Shown here: piece by piece, positions 45,601 to 60,600 of the stretch
Layout of the letters: each line of letters starts with the position of its first letter
How positions within the stretch are numbered: position 1 is the stretch's first letter
Program-made: the position numbers and the translations under genes
Assembly: GCA_033032175.1 (NCBI GenBank)
Contig: CM065321.1
Location: 4,796,501 to 4,860,500 of the forward strand
Length of the DNA: 64,000 nucleotides
Reading direction: 5' to 3'
Origin: Saturnia japonica
Taxonomy: Eukaryota > Arthropoda > Insecta > Lepidoptera > Saturniidae
Notes under the pieces: model-generated
The model's input: the letters and a program-made list of their open reading frames with translations, nothing else
The model's database searches: none
Told to the model about the DNA's origin: nothing

Positions 45601-48600
45601 CAATACAGTCGAGGGATTCTCCGTAAAACATAAACGAAAAAGGTTGCTGTCTTGGGAAATTTCATTTGCCTAGTTTATATTTAAATTAAAAAAAAAACAA
45701 TGTTACGTAACGCATTGTTCGAACCCCCTCTCCTGCCCTTGTAACGCATCGTAACGTTTTACTAGTCCCCCACCGATCCTCAAATTGCGTTACGTAATAT
45801 TTGAACGGCCCCTAAGACTGTTTAAATTCTGTACTATGTACTTATATAATTACTCTATTATACATTATATAATACTTATTTTTAACGATAATTAACACTT
45901 TGGCATCTTGTGTTTACAGCGCTTACGTCAACTAAATTCATAAAATTTTACCAACATTTTCTAAACTTTGAAATAACGCTGACAGGTTGCATATTACAAA
46001 CATATAACTATGCTATATATATATTTACACATCCCCGTTAAATATAAATTCGGGTTAGTCAATGGCCCCCTATTGCAACTGTAACTAATTGCTTTCTAAA
46101 CGGATCTTGAATTAGTTAGAGTTGTCGGCAATCACGAAATTGGGTCAAACGGTCAAATTCTCTCCACCAGTACCAACTCTATTCAAAATGTAAACACTTT
46201 ATATCAAACAGGGTAATTTAAGTAACAAAACTGGTATTTTCAAACAAAAAATATTAAAAATAACTTATTTAACATCTTATCATCCACAGCCGCTTGTCCT
46301 AGGGTCTTAGTCTAGTCCGTCCAGACCAATCAAATTCTGGCTTTCTCTTTCCATCTCTTTACACCAATTTCTTTTTATATCATTATGAATGCTATCCAAC
46401 CATCTGAGTTTAGCTTTGCCACCAGTTCTATGTCCATAAAATTTTTCCTCGAGAAGTCTCTTGGGTATCTTGTTTCTCTTCCATCCTTTCGATTATCCTA
46501 CCCAAAAAACACTTATCATATTTTTTTTTATTTTGTCTTTCTGCCTATATAAGCAATTTTGCCAATGTCAACTGTGACAAATACACGTTTTAGAATTTAG
46601 TTGCCAAATGTTCGGTGTACTGTAGAATGACTCATAAAAAGGATACATTGACACAACATTAAATGTCACAAATTTATATAAAATGTTTGATTAAGGGAAC
46701 TGCAGGGATAATATAAAAGTTCATAATTATGTTAAACATATTCTTGTTTGTGTGTTCTTAAGTAAAAATAAGAACCTAAAAGTATAATAGTCTTATTTCA
46801 AAATGATTAATATAAAAATTTTGCCTTTCAATATAACTAAATTAAATTTCAAAGACGCTGTTAATAACATCTAAGAAAAAATGTATAAAAACAATCTTCA
46901 AAGCGGCTGTTTTACATCAGGATTACAAACAATATATTTTCATGAATACATTAAGTATTAATGTAGAAATATAGTTCTCCTCGGAAATTTTGTAAAGCAA
47001 TTATTTCTCGGAGTAGGAATCCACAAAGCTTTTCTATCAAGTTTAATTACGGTTATATTAATACCATTTCACTTCAATTTATATTACCTTCAAGAACAAT
47101 TATAATTATTACTTAAATATTCACAATTATAGTAATCAACACGGTAAGTTTTGGACTATGTATTTTTATAATATTTTAGCTGTAATCTCAACTTACGTTC
47201 CTAAAAAGGTGGTAAATTATTAAAAAGTTTAACAGATTCAATTATTCCTATTATAGGTATATATTAACTTATCATATAAAACACTGAAAGAACACATCGA
47301 TGTAAGTACATATTATATATGTATACTAGCTGTTGCCCACGGCTTCACTCGCCTAGATATTTAAATACACATTTTTGGGGAATACTCTGATCTCTTCGGT
47401 AACGCCCAGAAAATAAAAAAAAACCTACCGAAAATACATATACATAAAAAAATTCATAAATATCGGTTCAGCCGTTACGGAGGAGTTCGACCCCAAACAC
47501 CGTGACACGAGATATAATAAGTATATAGAATATAAAATAACTGTTAAACCATTGAATTACTGACCGCACGCATATTTCGCGAGATCACCCTGAGTGGTCA
47601 CGCCTGAAGTGAATGTTTTGCAATTCAGCGGCCGCCTGAGGAAAGGGATTGCAACCGGCCGCGCATGATTCTCGCCTTCTCGAATCACGATATATGCACG
47701 CACGCTCACGCTCGTATTTAATAGACAGAGAGTAAACCTAGCAGACATTGCTGAAAAACTAGGTAGATTATAAAAAGTTTGTTTTTTATATATCACTACT
47801 ATAATTACTGTAATATTAATAAATCTGTAGTCATGTCTATACATGTAATATTTTTCCCAAATTTCCCGATAAGCGTTCTATAATATTGAGGACACAGGAT
47901 AACGAATAATATTCCCTTAAATTTTTGTGTCTATCTGTCTATCTGTCTGTCTGTTTGTATGTCTGGATTTAACTTAAAAACGGTTTGACCGATTCTTATG
48001 AAATTTTGTACACGGGAAGCTCATGTCTTAAGCATTGGTCAATGGGCAGGCTATAGAATTTTAAAAAAACTTACCCGTTTTATTATGAAATGTTGTACAT
48101 GGGAAGTATACGTAAGAATCGTAGATTTAACCTAATTAAGGCATCGTAAAAAAATAGTAGTGAAAGATTGTGATGAAATTTTGTACACAAGTATTATAAT
48201 TTATGTCATTTCTCAATTGATAGACTATATGAATTGTCAATAATATGATTAAAATAAAATGAAGGGATGTAAATAACTACTGTGTAGTAACAAACGTGTG
48301 CGCAAACACCGCTAGCTTATAATTTAATCGATTAAATTCAAATTACCTATACGTTAATGTTATTTATCAGTACGAAGTATGACGATACACATCTATGGAA
48401 GACAAATGCGTTCGAACATGCCACCCGTCGCGTATAAGTACTCCGCCAATAAAACCGTGTATTGATGATGTCTGCTAGTAGTCATGTTATAAGACTACTC
48501 ATCTTCCAGGGTTGATCAAAAAACTGTATTGTTATCACTTATGATTTGAAATATATGAACTTAGCAAAAATTCTCATCAGCGCCGACTTTAAATTCCAGT

Positions 48601-51600
48601 ATCCAGGGAGAAATATTTTGTACCACCCTTATTGGGCTTTGGCTCCATCGCCTTCAGACTTAGAGACGATCAAAGCCAGCGCGGAGCCTGTATTAACAAT
48701 GTGAATAAATTTAGAGATAACACTAAAAAAAGTTGCCGCGTGGAGCCATTTGCGTAGAACACATCAATTGTGCCTGACTGTTGCATTGCATCCACCATTC
48801 ACCAGGCTTAGCCATGTCGTGTTCCAGGAACAGCCAGTAAATATCCAGTAATCAAACTGGGTGGTAGCTTCGTTAAAAGTATATATAAAAAAACCTCGTA
48901 CTCTCATTCGTGCAAAAGATATTTCGTGACAGTCATTTCACAAATAAAAATAAACAATGAAAAACAATTCAAAGTCTTAGAAGGCATTGCTTCAAAAGCA
49001 CTATCGTGAAATTTGTTAAGGTTTATACCGAATACTCGGAAGATACATCATAACTTCCTCGTTTGAAATCCCAAAATGAAGTATCCAAAAATATAACATA
49101 ATGAAGCAAATATAATTATTTTTTAAACTCTTTATCAACAAAATCTCGTCTGAATATTTTTCACACCCAAATAATTGTTTAGTTGTGACAACCCTGTAAA
49201 GAATATAGGTACATAAAATAAAAGTGGTAGGCTTTGAACCACCCGATCGTGACTGGGTTTCAGCCATTATGTGTAGGGAGACAGAAGGTCAACCAAATTT
49301 ATTTTAGTCTAAGTACCGTCTTATACATCGTAAAAATTTATAAGATTTATTCTCATTCTACACATTATATTATATAGTTTAAACGGTTCAATATTGTATA
49401 GTTTTGATATGTAAATTGATATTGGCGAACATGCTATCGGGGCGGCTAATAAGAGAAACTAAAAAAATATTGCAATAACATATGACCATAGACGCAATGA
49501 TATAAGTATATATAAGGCATTGACGCTCTTTACACACAAGTCCGGTGAAGCTCTAAAAGCCGCCAGAGCCACCTAAGGCTAAAAAAACGCTGTTTACATG
49601 TCATCGTGAATGATGGGCAATTGTCCTCAGTTCACTATTGACTTGATACCGGCGTGAGCGAGAAGAAACTTTCATCCTTTTTGACAACAGAGTTTCCGCC
49701 TTTACGCCGTGATTTCCTATCTCTTTTGTTTCAACATGCTGATAACATATTTAACGTTTTCAAATTGCTGTTAATAAGAGTATAACGCGTCTATTTATAA
49801 AACGTCATTGCAAAGGCGCCTCGACGTTTAACTTCTTGTAATATAACATTTTCACCTCAAATATTTAAATTAGCACAGTCTGTATATTAAGTACAGTGCA
49901 GACGAAGTAAATAGGCGGACATTGGAAGATGCAAAACCCGTAACACGTTGATTTTGAACAGTGTATGAAAGATCATTGCAATTCAGTAGGGATCGATTGA
50001 CCTTTCTTAGTACCAGTGCTTAGACCAAAAAACGTCTAACTTAGCGCACATTTAGAATAACTAGCGATCGCCCTAAGGTCGAAATTTGACCAGCGACTTT
50101 TTGATCATAGACTATTTTCTGTTTGATATTTGCAGTAATTCATGAACCTAAACAATGAGTGTTATCTACATCACTTGCTGTCACTTTTCATTAAGTGACA
50201 ATGTCAATATTTTGGGGGTCTAAGTTCAATGGCAATGGTAAGCATAGGATTCGCAGTATTAATTTATTTTATTTAATAAATTAGTAAAATATATTATAGA
50301 TAAATTTTAGCTTTCTGCACTCCTTCTCCATATAAATTTAACCATGCCCAATCTCATAGTCTTTCGTGCACGCGATACGCTTAAAAAGTGATAGAAAGAT
50401 ATTGCTTCACGTATTAATATACAAGGTGTCCAGAAAGGGTATCGGGTATTTGTTTTCGCACCATATTCGAAACGGGGCGTCTAAAGGGTGCGGGGAGGGG
50501 TTCGTGGTGTCCGCCATTTTGTGGAGTTTTAGTCACGATGGAACAGTACTCGGGGACGCATCGCGCATTTTGCGTACGAGCGTATTATCCTAATGGTGAT
50601 TCAATAGTGACTGCTCAACGTCTCTATCGTGCGGAATATCGTACACGCCACGCGCCAAGTGACGATAGCATTAGGAAATGGATCAGAATGTTCGAGAATA
50701 CAGGTGCGACAGTTAAAATTCAAAACCCTGGTCGTCCTCGTTCAGTTCGCGATGAAGAAACAATTGAAGAAGTTGAGGTGTCGGTTCATCAAAATCCGTC
50801 TTTATCCATCCGAAAGCGAAGCCAAGCGTTGAACATCAAAAAATCGTCTTTACATTCGATTTTAAAGAAAGACTTACATCTAAAAGCCTATAAAATTCAA
50901 TTGGTTCAAGAATTGAAGGATACGGACTATGCTAATCGACTGAATTTTGCGAACGAAATGCTGCAGCGATTTAACAACTTTAACAACATACTGTTCAGTG
51001 ACGAAGCAAATTTTCACCTGAATGATCATGTTAATAAGCAGAATTGTCGTTACAGGGCAGTGGAGAATCCGAGACGAAAGCATGAACGACCCCTGCATAG
51101 CCCAAAGGTCGTTGTTTGGGCCGCTATGTCTGCTAAAGGCATAATTGGTCCTTATTTTTTATGAAGATCAACGAGGCCGAGCAATTAATGTCAATAGTGA
51201 CCGTTATTGCGATATGTTGCGAATTTTTTTGGTCCCAGAGTTGCAGGAGTTTACAGGTTTCAACTCAAGAACGTGGTTCCAGCAAGATGGGGCCACTTGC
51301 CATACCTCAAATGACTCAATGGAAGTTGTTAACGAATTATTCCCTAATAAAGTCATTTCGCGAAGGGGTAACATCAACTGGCCTCCCAGAAGCCCCGACC
51401 TTAGCCCGCTTGACTATTTTGCATGGGGATACCTTAAAAGTAAGGTTTATCAAAACAATCCGACGAATCTAACCCAGTTAAAGCAAAACATCAGGTCAGA
51501 AATGGCAGCAATATCGATAGCTATGTGTCAACGTGTTATCGCCAATCTTCGTTTCCGTTTAGAAGAGTGCCAGCAACGTAACGGTCATCATTTGGATAAC

Positions 51601-54600
51601 ATCATCTTTTCCAAATAATTCTCCAATTCATATGCTAATAATAAACAATAAACTTTTTTATTGCATACAAATAATTTTTGTTTCATTGAACTTACAAATA
51701 CACGATACCCTTTCTGGACACCTTGTACATTAAATAATATTAATAGGGAGTATTGAATGTACATTATTAAAGTGTAGTAGTAAGATAGGCTACATAATAT
51801 AGCGATACCCAAACAAAGGTGCTGGAGATAAAATAAATGTTTCGGGGATATTTTACGATCTACCCCGCGTCGGGGCACCTTCATATAATTTACTTACGAA
51901 AAATGTGTGCGAATTTTTTGTCTATAAATTCACTGCTAGGGTTGCCGCAGTTATTTTTATCTCAATGACATATATATCTTTATTCTTTTTATGTTATGAA
52001 GTCGGTTGGGCTTATAATTTTTTTTAAGACCAGTCGGGTGAGTTCATGTATTCTTCTTTTTTATATGGATTTTAGTGTTCTATATTTATATATATAATTT
52101 ATATTTCTATAATATGTATTAATAGTTTATAATCGTGTATATTATTATGTAGTTTTGATTCTGCGCACCACGTCACTAACTCAATACTTTGTATCTTGGT
52201 GTTGGTAGGTCTCCCGCGAAACAGGATTTATATCTTAGTGCAGGGATCACACTACATTTCGCCTGACGCTAAATGCAGCCTACCTACCTATCTATCTAGC
52301 CTGAGATGGCGTTGGCTTCATATAAAACTTATTAAATACTAATGTCTTCCGTTATCCGTCAGTGTATCCGGTTTGAATTATATTGCAGTGGAAATTGTTT
52401 TAGCGCGCTATCTTTGCATAGTTTAGGTAGGTAAACAAGTATCGTAACTTATAGCATTGTTGAATCACGTTAGGGAGTGGGGACAGTATCGCACAAGAAA
52501 TACAAGTGTAAAGATGTTTCTCGGACATGAAGCCTGCGGACTACGGACCTTTTTCAAATATCTATCTAATCACTGTTTTTGTTACTGACGATAGAAAAAT
52601 ATGTATGTGGGAACCGGTATTTAGTGGAAAAGGATAGAGTGTGTATTTTGCTCTGTCTATTATATTTTTTATTTAAAAGAATGATGGCGTACAGAAATTG
52701 CTAAGACCGTGTGTGTTTTGTGTGTCAAATAAAAATAAATAAGTTTAAAATAATTTCGAGGTTTATTTCGCTAAGCACGACCTCCCACATGTATTTAGTT
52801 TGAGTTCATACAAAATATTACCAACAGACATAATATCTTTTTATCTTCAGTAGCAAAAACTTCTAACTAGTAACGAGTTACTAACCTTGGTCCTCTCTAC
52901 TCCAAAGAGTTCTGGAAGCCATACTCACCGCAGGTACACAACACAAGGTTATTTGATAGGAATCTTCTGTAGGGTGGAGGTATTCCACTAGTCGGATTGC
53001 CCTGACTTGCGAAAAATCTCCAAAGAAATCTCTCTATGCCCTACCTCTCAGCCTCTCTTACTCCGCGCGTATATAATTATAATATGAGTTGAAAAATGAA
53101 ATTTAAATTATTTTGTTGACCATACCTAAGTAGGATATTGATAATGCATTATATATTACAAAAGACTTCAAAAAAAGGAGACGGATCTATGTTTTTTTTA
53201 TGGATGTTCCGACATATAATTTCTTTGTTTATGAACCAATTTAGATGATCATTTTCTCTTTTAACGGGGATATCTTATTCGCATTGAACCTTCAACTTCG
53301 AAGATACAACAGAGAACTCTTCAAAACAATTAAAGTCGATTTCATTTTTTGTTATAGCAAAGATAATTCAGTAAATATCGTTTCTCACGAATGCTGCTGG
53401 AGTAAAACATGCAATCTACTTTTATTGTTGAACTGGCTGTGCCCGCGGCTTCGATAGTGTGGACGACGGACGAACGCATAATTTTTATAAAAATTGTGAT
53501 TTCTTATTACTTTTTACTGAATGAAGATATTGTGATATAATTTTTTTATAAGGCCCAAGACGTATTTAAGGAGTAAAACAAAAAAAAAAACAAAATCTAT
53601 CCACTACTTTTTGCGTGATGCGCGCACAACGGCCGCGGCATACCTCTATCATTTTATCATTGTTTTTATTATCATCCGTAACATAATACGTAATGTGATG
53701 TGAAGTAACGTAAATTTTCCCTTGCGACAATTAAAAAAGTTTCACTTCCTAATATTGTACGTTTAACATTTACACGCGGTTAAAATTAAACGTCTTGGAA
53801 TTTGACACTAAATTTTAACCCATTACGTAACACCCGTAACGTAACGTCACGTAACGCAAGTTTTTCCTTGCCTAAAGAAGTTTCATTATATCTAGCAGAA
53901 ATAGCATACGCGTAGGTTTAAAACATTAAACATATTCTAGCGATCTAATTACTAGCAAATAACATTTTTATTTGCATCACTAATATACGCATAGCTGTTA
54001 GTATAAACCGACGGTTTATTGCTATCGTTCAATGTCGCAGTTAAACTTTTATGACCGCCCATTCTAATCCAACGCACGCTATTTAACTTAACCATGTAAA
54101 AGAATAGAGTTTATTTTAATCCTAAGAAAAACCTAACAGCAGCATAACGTTTGACGTATAGTTGTTGAGTTTAGAACAAGTTAAATTCTATCGCACCTCC
54201 TATATGGTAACTCATGGCAGATGTACGAAAATAAACGAAAAGTTTGAACACATTTCAAATATTATCAAAACTCAACTAGATCTCCCAATTTTAAGATACG
54301 TCACGACCGCAGGTGTAAGTTTTTGTAAAGACAAGTCTTTGATTCCAGACATTCAATTTGAGGGTAATAATAGCTATCCAGTAGTGAGCTTTAAAAACAT
54401 TTTTGTGTAACAGACAAAAATTACTATTTTAGTCATGAATCTTGATTTATCGAAGTCAATGTCGACTACGTTAAACCCATAGATTAATGATGATATATTG
54501 TTCAAATTTTATTGAAATGTTATAACTTTCCATGAGCATAAACAAAACAAAAAAGAATTGCGCATACCCATCCTCAATGGATGTCTAGAGTCTTGCGTCA

Positions 54601-57600
54601 ACTTGAGCCTATACAAAAATCCAATAGAAAGAAGACATTTAGATTTTTCACAAATTAGAAAATTTTCTGGAAAGCTTTACCAACTTTTCTTACCATTAAA
54701 TACTAATTCGGACTATTACGAACATTTTAAAATAAAAAATAGCCATATTAATCCAGTCGTTCTCAAGTGATGCTCTTACCAACGAACAGCATTTTATTTT
54801 TATTTTTAAAATATCACCAACCCGTTTGTGTCCTACTGCTAGGCTAATGGCCTCTTCCCCAGGGAAGGCAAAGAGCTAAATCACGCCAGCCCACTACATA
54901 TTTGCAATTTTAAACACTAAGAAAACAACAGTTCTATATTTTTCCCAAAAATAGTGGTACGTACTGCAAGAACATTCTTAAGCGTTAAGGTTTCTTCACC
55001 ATGTTTTCCTTCACCGTCAGCCGATAGTGTTACCAATTCGAATTAGTAAATGTACGCGAATTCCGAAAAAATCATTTGTACATGTTGGAGTTCGTACCTG
55101 CGGACATCGAATCGATGTTCCTGCGGTCTAAACCACTAGACAACCACGACTTATTGAGAAGATTACTAGTATGAAAAAGTTGCTAACGTACATCACATTC
55201 CGAGTTTAACAATAGTGTCGTGCTAAACCTAATGTAGTTTTATGCGTATGCTTACGACTTCGATCGAATGCGTTTACAACCGCGTAACCTATGTAATACC
55301 TACATTCTACGACGTAATGCTAACATGCGTTACGGTTTTCAATATTTTAAACCATTATTTTCGAAGTAAGATCGAATCTTACGATGAACACCAGCTTTCG
55401 GTGTAGGGAAACATTGTGTAAAAGCCTGGTTTTATCCTGGTTTTTGTAGAGTAGTTACCCTCGAGGTATACAACCAGACGGCTACTGAGGCCTTTAGTGT
55501 GTAGCGCAGGCCCTGCTGAAAACCAGCGCTATAGTATTTTAATATAGTATCGAACTATGAGTATCGAACGAAGACCTAAAACCACGGCGAAAAACAAAAA
55601 GTGTTTAATTATATATAACTTTTTAACCAACATGTACAATTAAACCAGTGAATGATTAAACTATATGGTCCCCGAGTCAGGCACGAATGACCATCATCTC
55701 ACACCCACAAGTCCTTTATGAGTTATATGTCCAAGAAAAAAAAACTGTAATTACATTTATTTGATATTCGGTACGAACATTTTTTATGATATCAACTTAA
55801 TTGTTTCAAGATGTGACCTAACTTAATCTTGATTGTAGGGCAGATAATAAAAATAAAAATTTATATCGTTGAAGAGTACATCATGTAGATGTAATTATAG
55901 TATGTAACATACTACAGTACATAAAAGAGACCCAGACCGAGCGTGATTATTGATTTTACGATGAGTTTCCCTGACGCACGGTACGCGTTAGCAATGATAA
56001 TTTGTTGTTAATTCCGTTTTAATACCTACCTCATGAAACATATTAGGTCCTTACCTATGAAATTAGCGTTTTATATGGTAAAAGTAAAATGAAAAAAATA
56101 TTTTGAAATTATACATTTAATCAATCAAAGTATGTATCATTATTATATATGCACATTCGCCATTTTAAAGGTAGTTCATTGATTCCATTGCTGAAAAAAT
56201 TGTGGGAGCAAGAATCAATAAAATCTTTGAAGGCAGTTTGGACAGCCTCATTGGAATTAAATTTATTTTCCTTGCGAGAAATTGTCCAAATTCCGAAAAA
56301 AGTGGTAATCTGTTGGAGCAATGTCCGGGGAATATGGTGAGTTTCGGAGACATTCCAACCGGAGTTCCTCTAATTTAGCGACCGTCGGTCGTATAGTATG
56401 GGGTCTAGCGTTGTTCTGAAGCAGCAGTAGGCTTAAGAAATTGACCAGTCTCGGTTGTTTAACGGCTAGCTTTTCCATCATGGTTTGCAATTGCTGACAA
56501 TACAGATCTGCCGTTATCGTCTGGACAGATCTTACGAAGCTGTAGTGTATGACACCAGCACTGGTCCACCAAACACTCACCAGTACCTTTTTCTGAGATG
56601 ACTTTCGCTTGGGACAGAATTTGGCCTGTTCTCCTGGGTTCAACCACTGTGATGAGTGCTTCCGATTGTCGTAAAGGATCCATTTTTCGTCACAAGTAAC
56701 AATACTATTCAAAATCCCCTCGTTATTGTGACGGTTGAGTAATGTAATGCAGAACTCAATAGGTGTTTGTTGGCGTGCTTCGGTCAACTCATGCGGTACC
56801 CATTTCTCGAGCTTTTTCACTTTTGCTGTTTATTTCAAGTGAATTAATTTTTTTTACCACTCACACCAAAGCCTGCCGCTAACTCTGATGTGGTTTGCGA
56901 ATGATCCGCTTCAACGATCACCTTTGATGTTTCATTTTCAACTAGGGTCTCCGTCCGCCCACGGGGTTTGTTTCGTAGGTTAAAATTTCCAGAACGAAAA
57001 CGTTGAAACCAAAAACGTACCGTGTTTTCTTTCCCATACACATCATTAATCCTTCGAGCTGATTCTGCAGCGCTGATGCCACAATGGAACTTATATTCGT
57101 AAATAAGGCGATATTTTAAATTTTCTTTTTTGTGAAAAGAACGATGTCAAAGAAAAATAAAATGGTGCGAAAACAAATGAATCACTAAATTCGAAACACA
57201 AATACACAAGTCTAAATTTGGAATAATTTTGAATTTGGAATTTCTAACCAGACGCCAGATATTTGAGATCAAAGTGAACCAGTTCAACAAAACGCCAATT
57301 TCATATGTAAGGACGTAATATATTTGATTATAAGGTATAAATCTAGCTTTATATCTTTATTTTTTTATAAACCAAATGAATATAGTATTAAATATTATCT
57401 ATATAGTACAAGTAAAAACGCTTTGTGGAAACAGTCTTCTTCAACCTTATTGTACTATATTTGATGCGGAATTTTTTTTTGATGTGAGCACGGTAAGGAA
57501 AGATACAAATAGTAGAAGAAGTTAAGTAGGTAAGATAACTTTCACTTCAACCACGCTTATAGGATAATAACTATTTCTGATGAAAGCAACTGGTATATAC

Positions 57601-60600
57601 ATATTTCAAAGTTGGTATTCTTAAAGAAATAGTCCTACAATTTTCGGCAATAGAAAATTTATAACAGTATGTACTGCTTTGGATAAGGATAGAATTATTA
57701 AGTTATTGACATTGGTAAATGCTCCTGCATTGCAAATAGAAAAAGAATAAACTTACCGGAGTTTAAAGTGTAAATCACCGAGACGTCCATCATTGTTCTC
57801 CGGTTCGACAGGTTTGATCTTCTCGGTGGCATGAGCGTCTGCGAGCTCCTTGCTCAGCGGTGTAGGCTCTATCGGAGCAGTTGGTGTGTTCGGGCTGTTA
57901 TTCGTGGAAGGCTAAAAAAACGTAAACTATTTCGTCAGGATCGTTCATTGTCAATAAATCGTTATTATAACGATAGGACTACAAAACTTAACAAGCTAAA
58001 TTATTAAAAAGAAAACCAAAGACCCGACTGCAAAAAACACTTGACAATTTTTTTTTCTATTTTTGCTTTTTATTTGATTCCCAGACGGTCACCCTTAAAT
58101 ATTATATAGCCTATGTGACTCCCATAATTAAGACGAATCTAATGACACCCAGTATGCTAAAATCTATCAAGTTGTTTAGGCTACAGAGCGTGGCAAAGAA
58201 ATAGACAAACGTATATAATGCGCTTGAAAAATATAACCCTTCTTTTCCGCAGTCGGATTCAAAAAGTGGATCGCAACCATCAAACGCCAGGTGTAATACT
58301 CAGGCTTAGGCGTGTCTAGTTCTCGGATCAGCCGGTGTATATCCAGTAATCAAGCGAGGTCAGTACCTGATCAGGTAGCGACCATCATGCACATTGTGAT
58401 AAACACGTCATGGTCCTCTGGTTTGTCTCTGGTCGGGATGAGCCAACGTATATCCAGGTGTAAAGAGGCTCGTAGGCCAGTATCTGATGATGGTAACACA
58501 TGGAAGTGACAAGTACAACAACTAGAGTACATCGATTGGTGCTTGGCGACAGGTATTCATCATCATTTTCATTAGGGTGGTTGACACCCAGTAGGCTATT
58601 ATATAATGTCTCCATACTATATTATATTTTTGATCACAGAATGCTCAGGCTTAATGTAGAATTCAAGCCCGTTATTTTTAGTTACTGCTTTACTTACACA
58701 CAGAATTAATTACACACAGATTTCTTTAAATATAATTTTTATAAAATGGCTATAATTAATCTCATGTATTACTTTAATATAAAACTAAGGTAGCAAACAA
58801 GCTTACGGCCCGCCTGATGGTAAGCGGTTACCGTAACCTATGTACGCTTATAACAACAGAGGTATCACTAGCGCTTTGCCGACTTTGAACCCCCCTTTGA
58901 GCTCTGGAAACCCTTCTAAATCACGAATACAACACAACGTTATTTGGCCGCAATGTTCTGTATGGTGGAGGTATGTTGAATGTTTAAAGAGACTTCTAAA
59001 TGTAAATAAAAAGAAGAAAGATGACTGGACACATGATTCGGCACGACAAGTTCTTTAAAACAATTTTGGAAGGAAAATTTAAAGAAAAGCGAGGGAGATA
59101 AAAAGATAAAACCTAGACGAAGCTTTTTTCCAACAAGTGAAGGATAAAGCGGAAGTCGTTTCATATCAAGAGGTCAAAATAAAGACAGAAGATAGGGAAC
59201 AGAGCCGAGCTCTTAAATGAAAGAAGAAGAATAAGTAAATAAAAATCTTACGGGGTTCTGCGGCGGCTGAGGTGGTTGCGGTTGTTGTGACTGCTGCGGG
59301 GAGGAAGGCGCGGGCGGGGCGGAGGCAGTAGGCGACGGCGACTTCCGCAGGTAGTGAGTGGCGGAACCCGGCGAGCGAACGGCTGTCGCGCGCCGCGGTG
59401 GCTGGAACACCAGCGCCTTGTCTGGACCACGTTTACCTCCTGCATTAACATTTATTATCCAGTTTTCGGCGGCATCTTGATCTATCATGTTGTGGTTATT
59501 ATTTTAAGCTAGCTGTGCCCGCGGTTGTGCTTGCATGGACTACAGAATGCCATAGATCGTACACACGCGCGAATAGTGCTAACATCGCTTCCGGTAATTA
59601 TAAAAACAAAAATGCTTATTGTGATCCTTAGAATATAGATATATGCTCACGCTGACATTTTTTTAGTTCTTTTTAAGATATACAATAATGTAATACATTA
59701 TAACAATTCGATATATCTCTTATAGTTTATTCAGGCGTAAGCCATTTAAGCGTCCCAAATTCGTCGTTTTTCCGAATTGATCTATATTTGTGCGGAACTC
59801 TTATTATTTTACTAAAATGAAAGTAGCCTAAGTTACTCCTTATAACATCGACTATCTGCCAGTGAAAGTCCCGTCAAAATCGGTCCAACAGTTTCGGATA
59901 TTACCCGAAACAGACAGACAAAAACTTTAAAAATTGTTTTTTTGTTATAAGTACCGTATATACTTATAAGCATACTATATACTCATAAGTATTTAGTAAA
60001 AATCTGTTATTATGACATTACAAACAGACACTTTAATTTTATTTATTTGTATAGATCATAAACTAACGTTGTGTGGGGGTCTATTGTGGTCGCATTTTCC
60101 GTGATAAAACTTGGTTATTATGCAAAAATGAAGTTGATTATAATTAATGATAATTACGAACCTTATACCAAGAATTATGAACATGCATTTTCAACAAAAC
60201 AACATACGAACACAAACAAAAACTCATGGACATTTAACAAGAGAACCGCCCATATTGTTGTAGCTATGTTTGAATATTATAAGAAAAATGTAAAAATATT
60301 ATATTCACGTAACGATGGTAGAATTGTGGATTGTCACAGTTACCATAAAATAAAAAGACGAAGAACATCTAGTACAGCACTTTGCATAAGATGGACGGAT
60401 TCAACGGCCAATACGCAGTAACTTCGCACTTTTTGAAACACAAGAAGAAGGCCCAACAATAAGAAGATTTTAATAAGAGACGAGAGAGGATCACATTTAA
60501 ACTGAGTTGGAGTTCGTTTTCGAACAAAATGTATGTAAATTTTTCTAACCACATTATATTGCTAGTTATTGGTTGGTAAAATCATATACCTAGTTAAATA

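Noticed and set aside
59213..59488. Stand-alone proline-rich protein of 91 residues on the - strand
   Set aside because: The proline-rich part is an exon of Syt4; residues upstream of the acceptor at 59440 are intron.
60071..60421. 116-codon open frame on the + strand within a Syt4 intron
   Set aside because: Lys/Asn/Tyr-rich, no recognisable domain, no splice partner; treated as chance.
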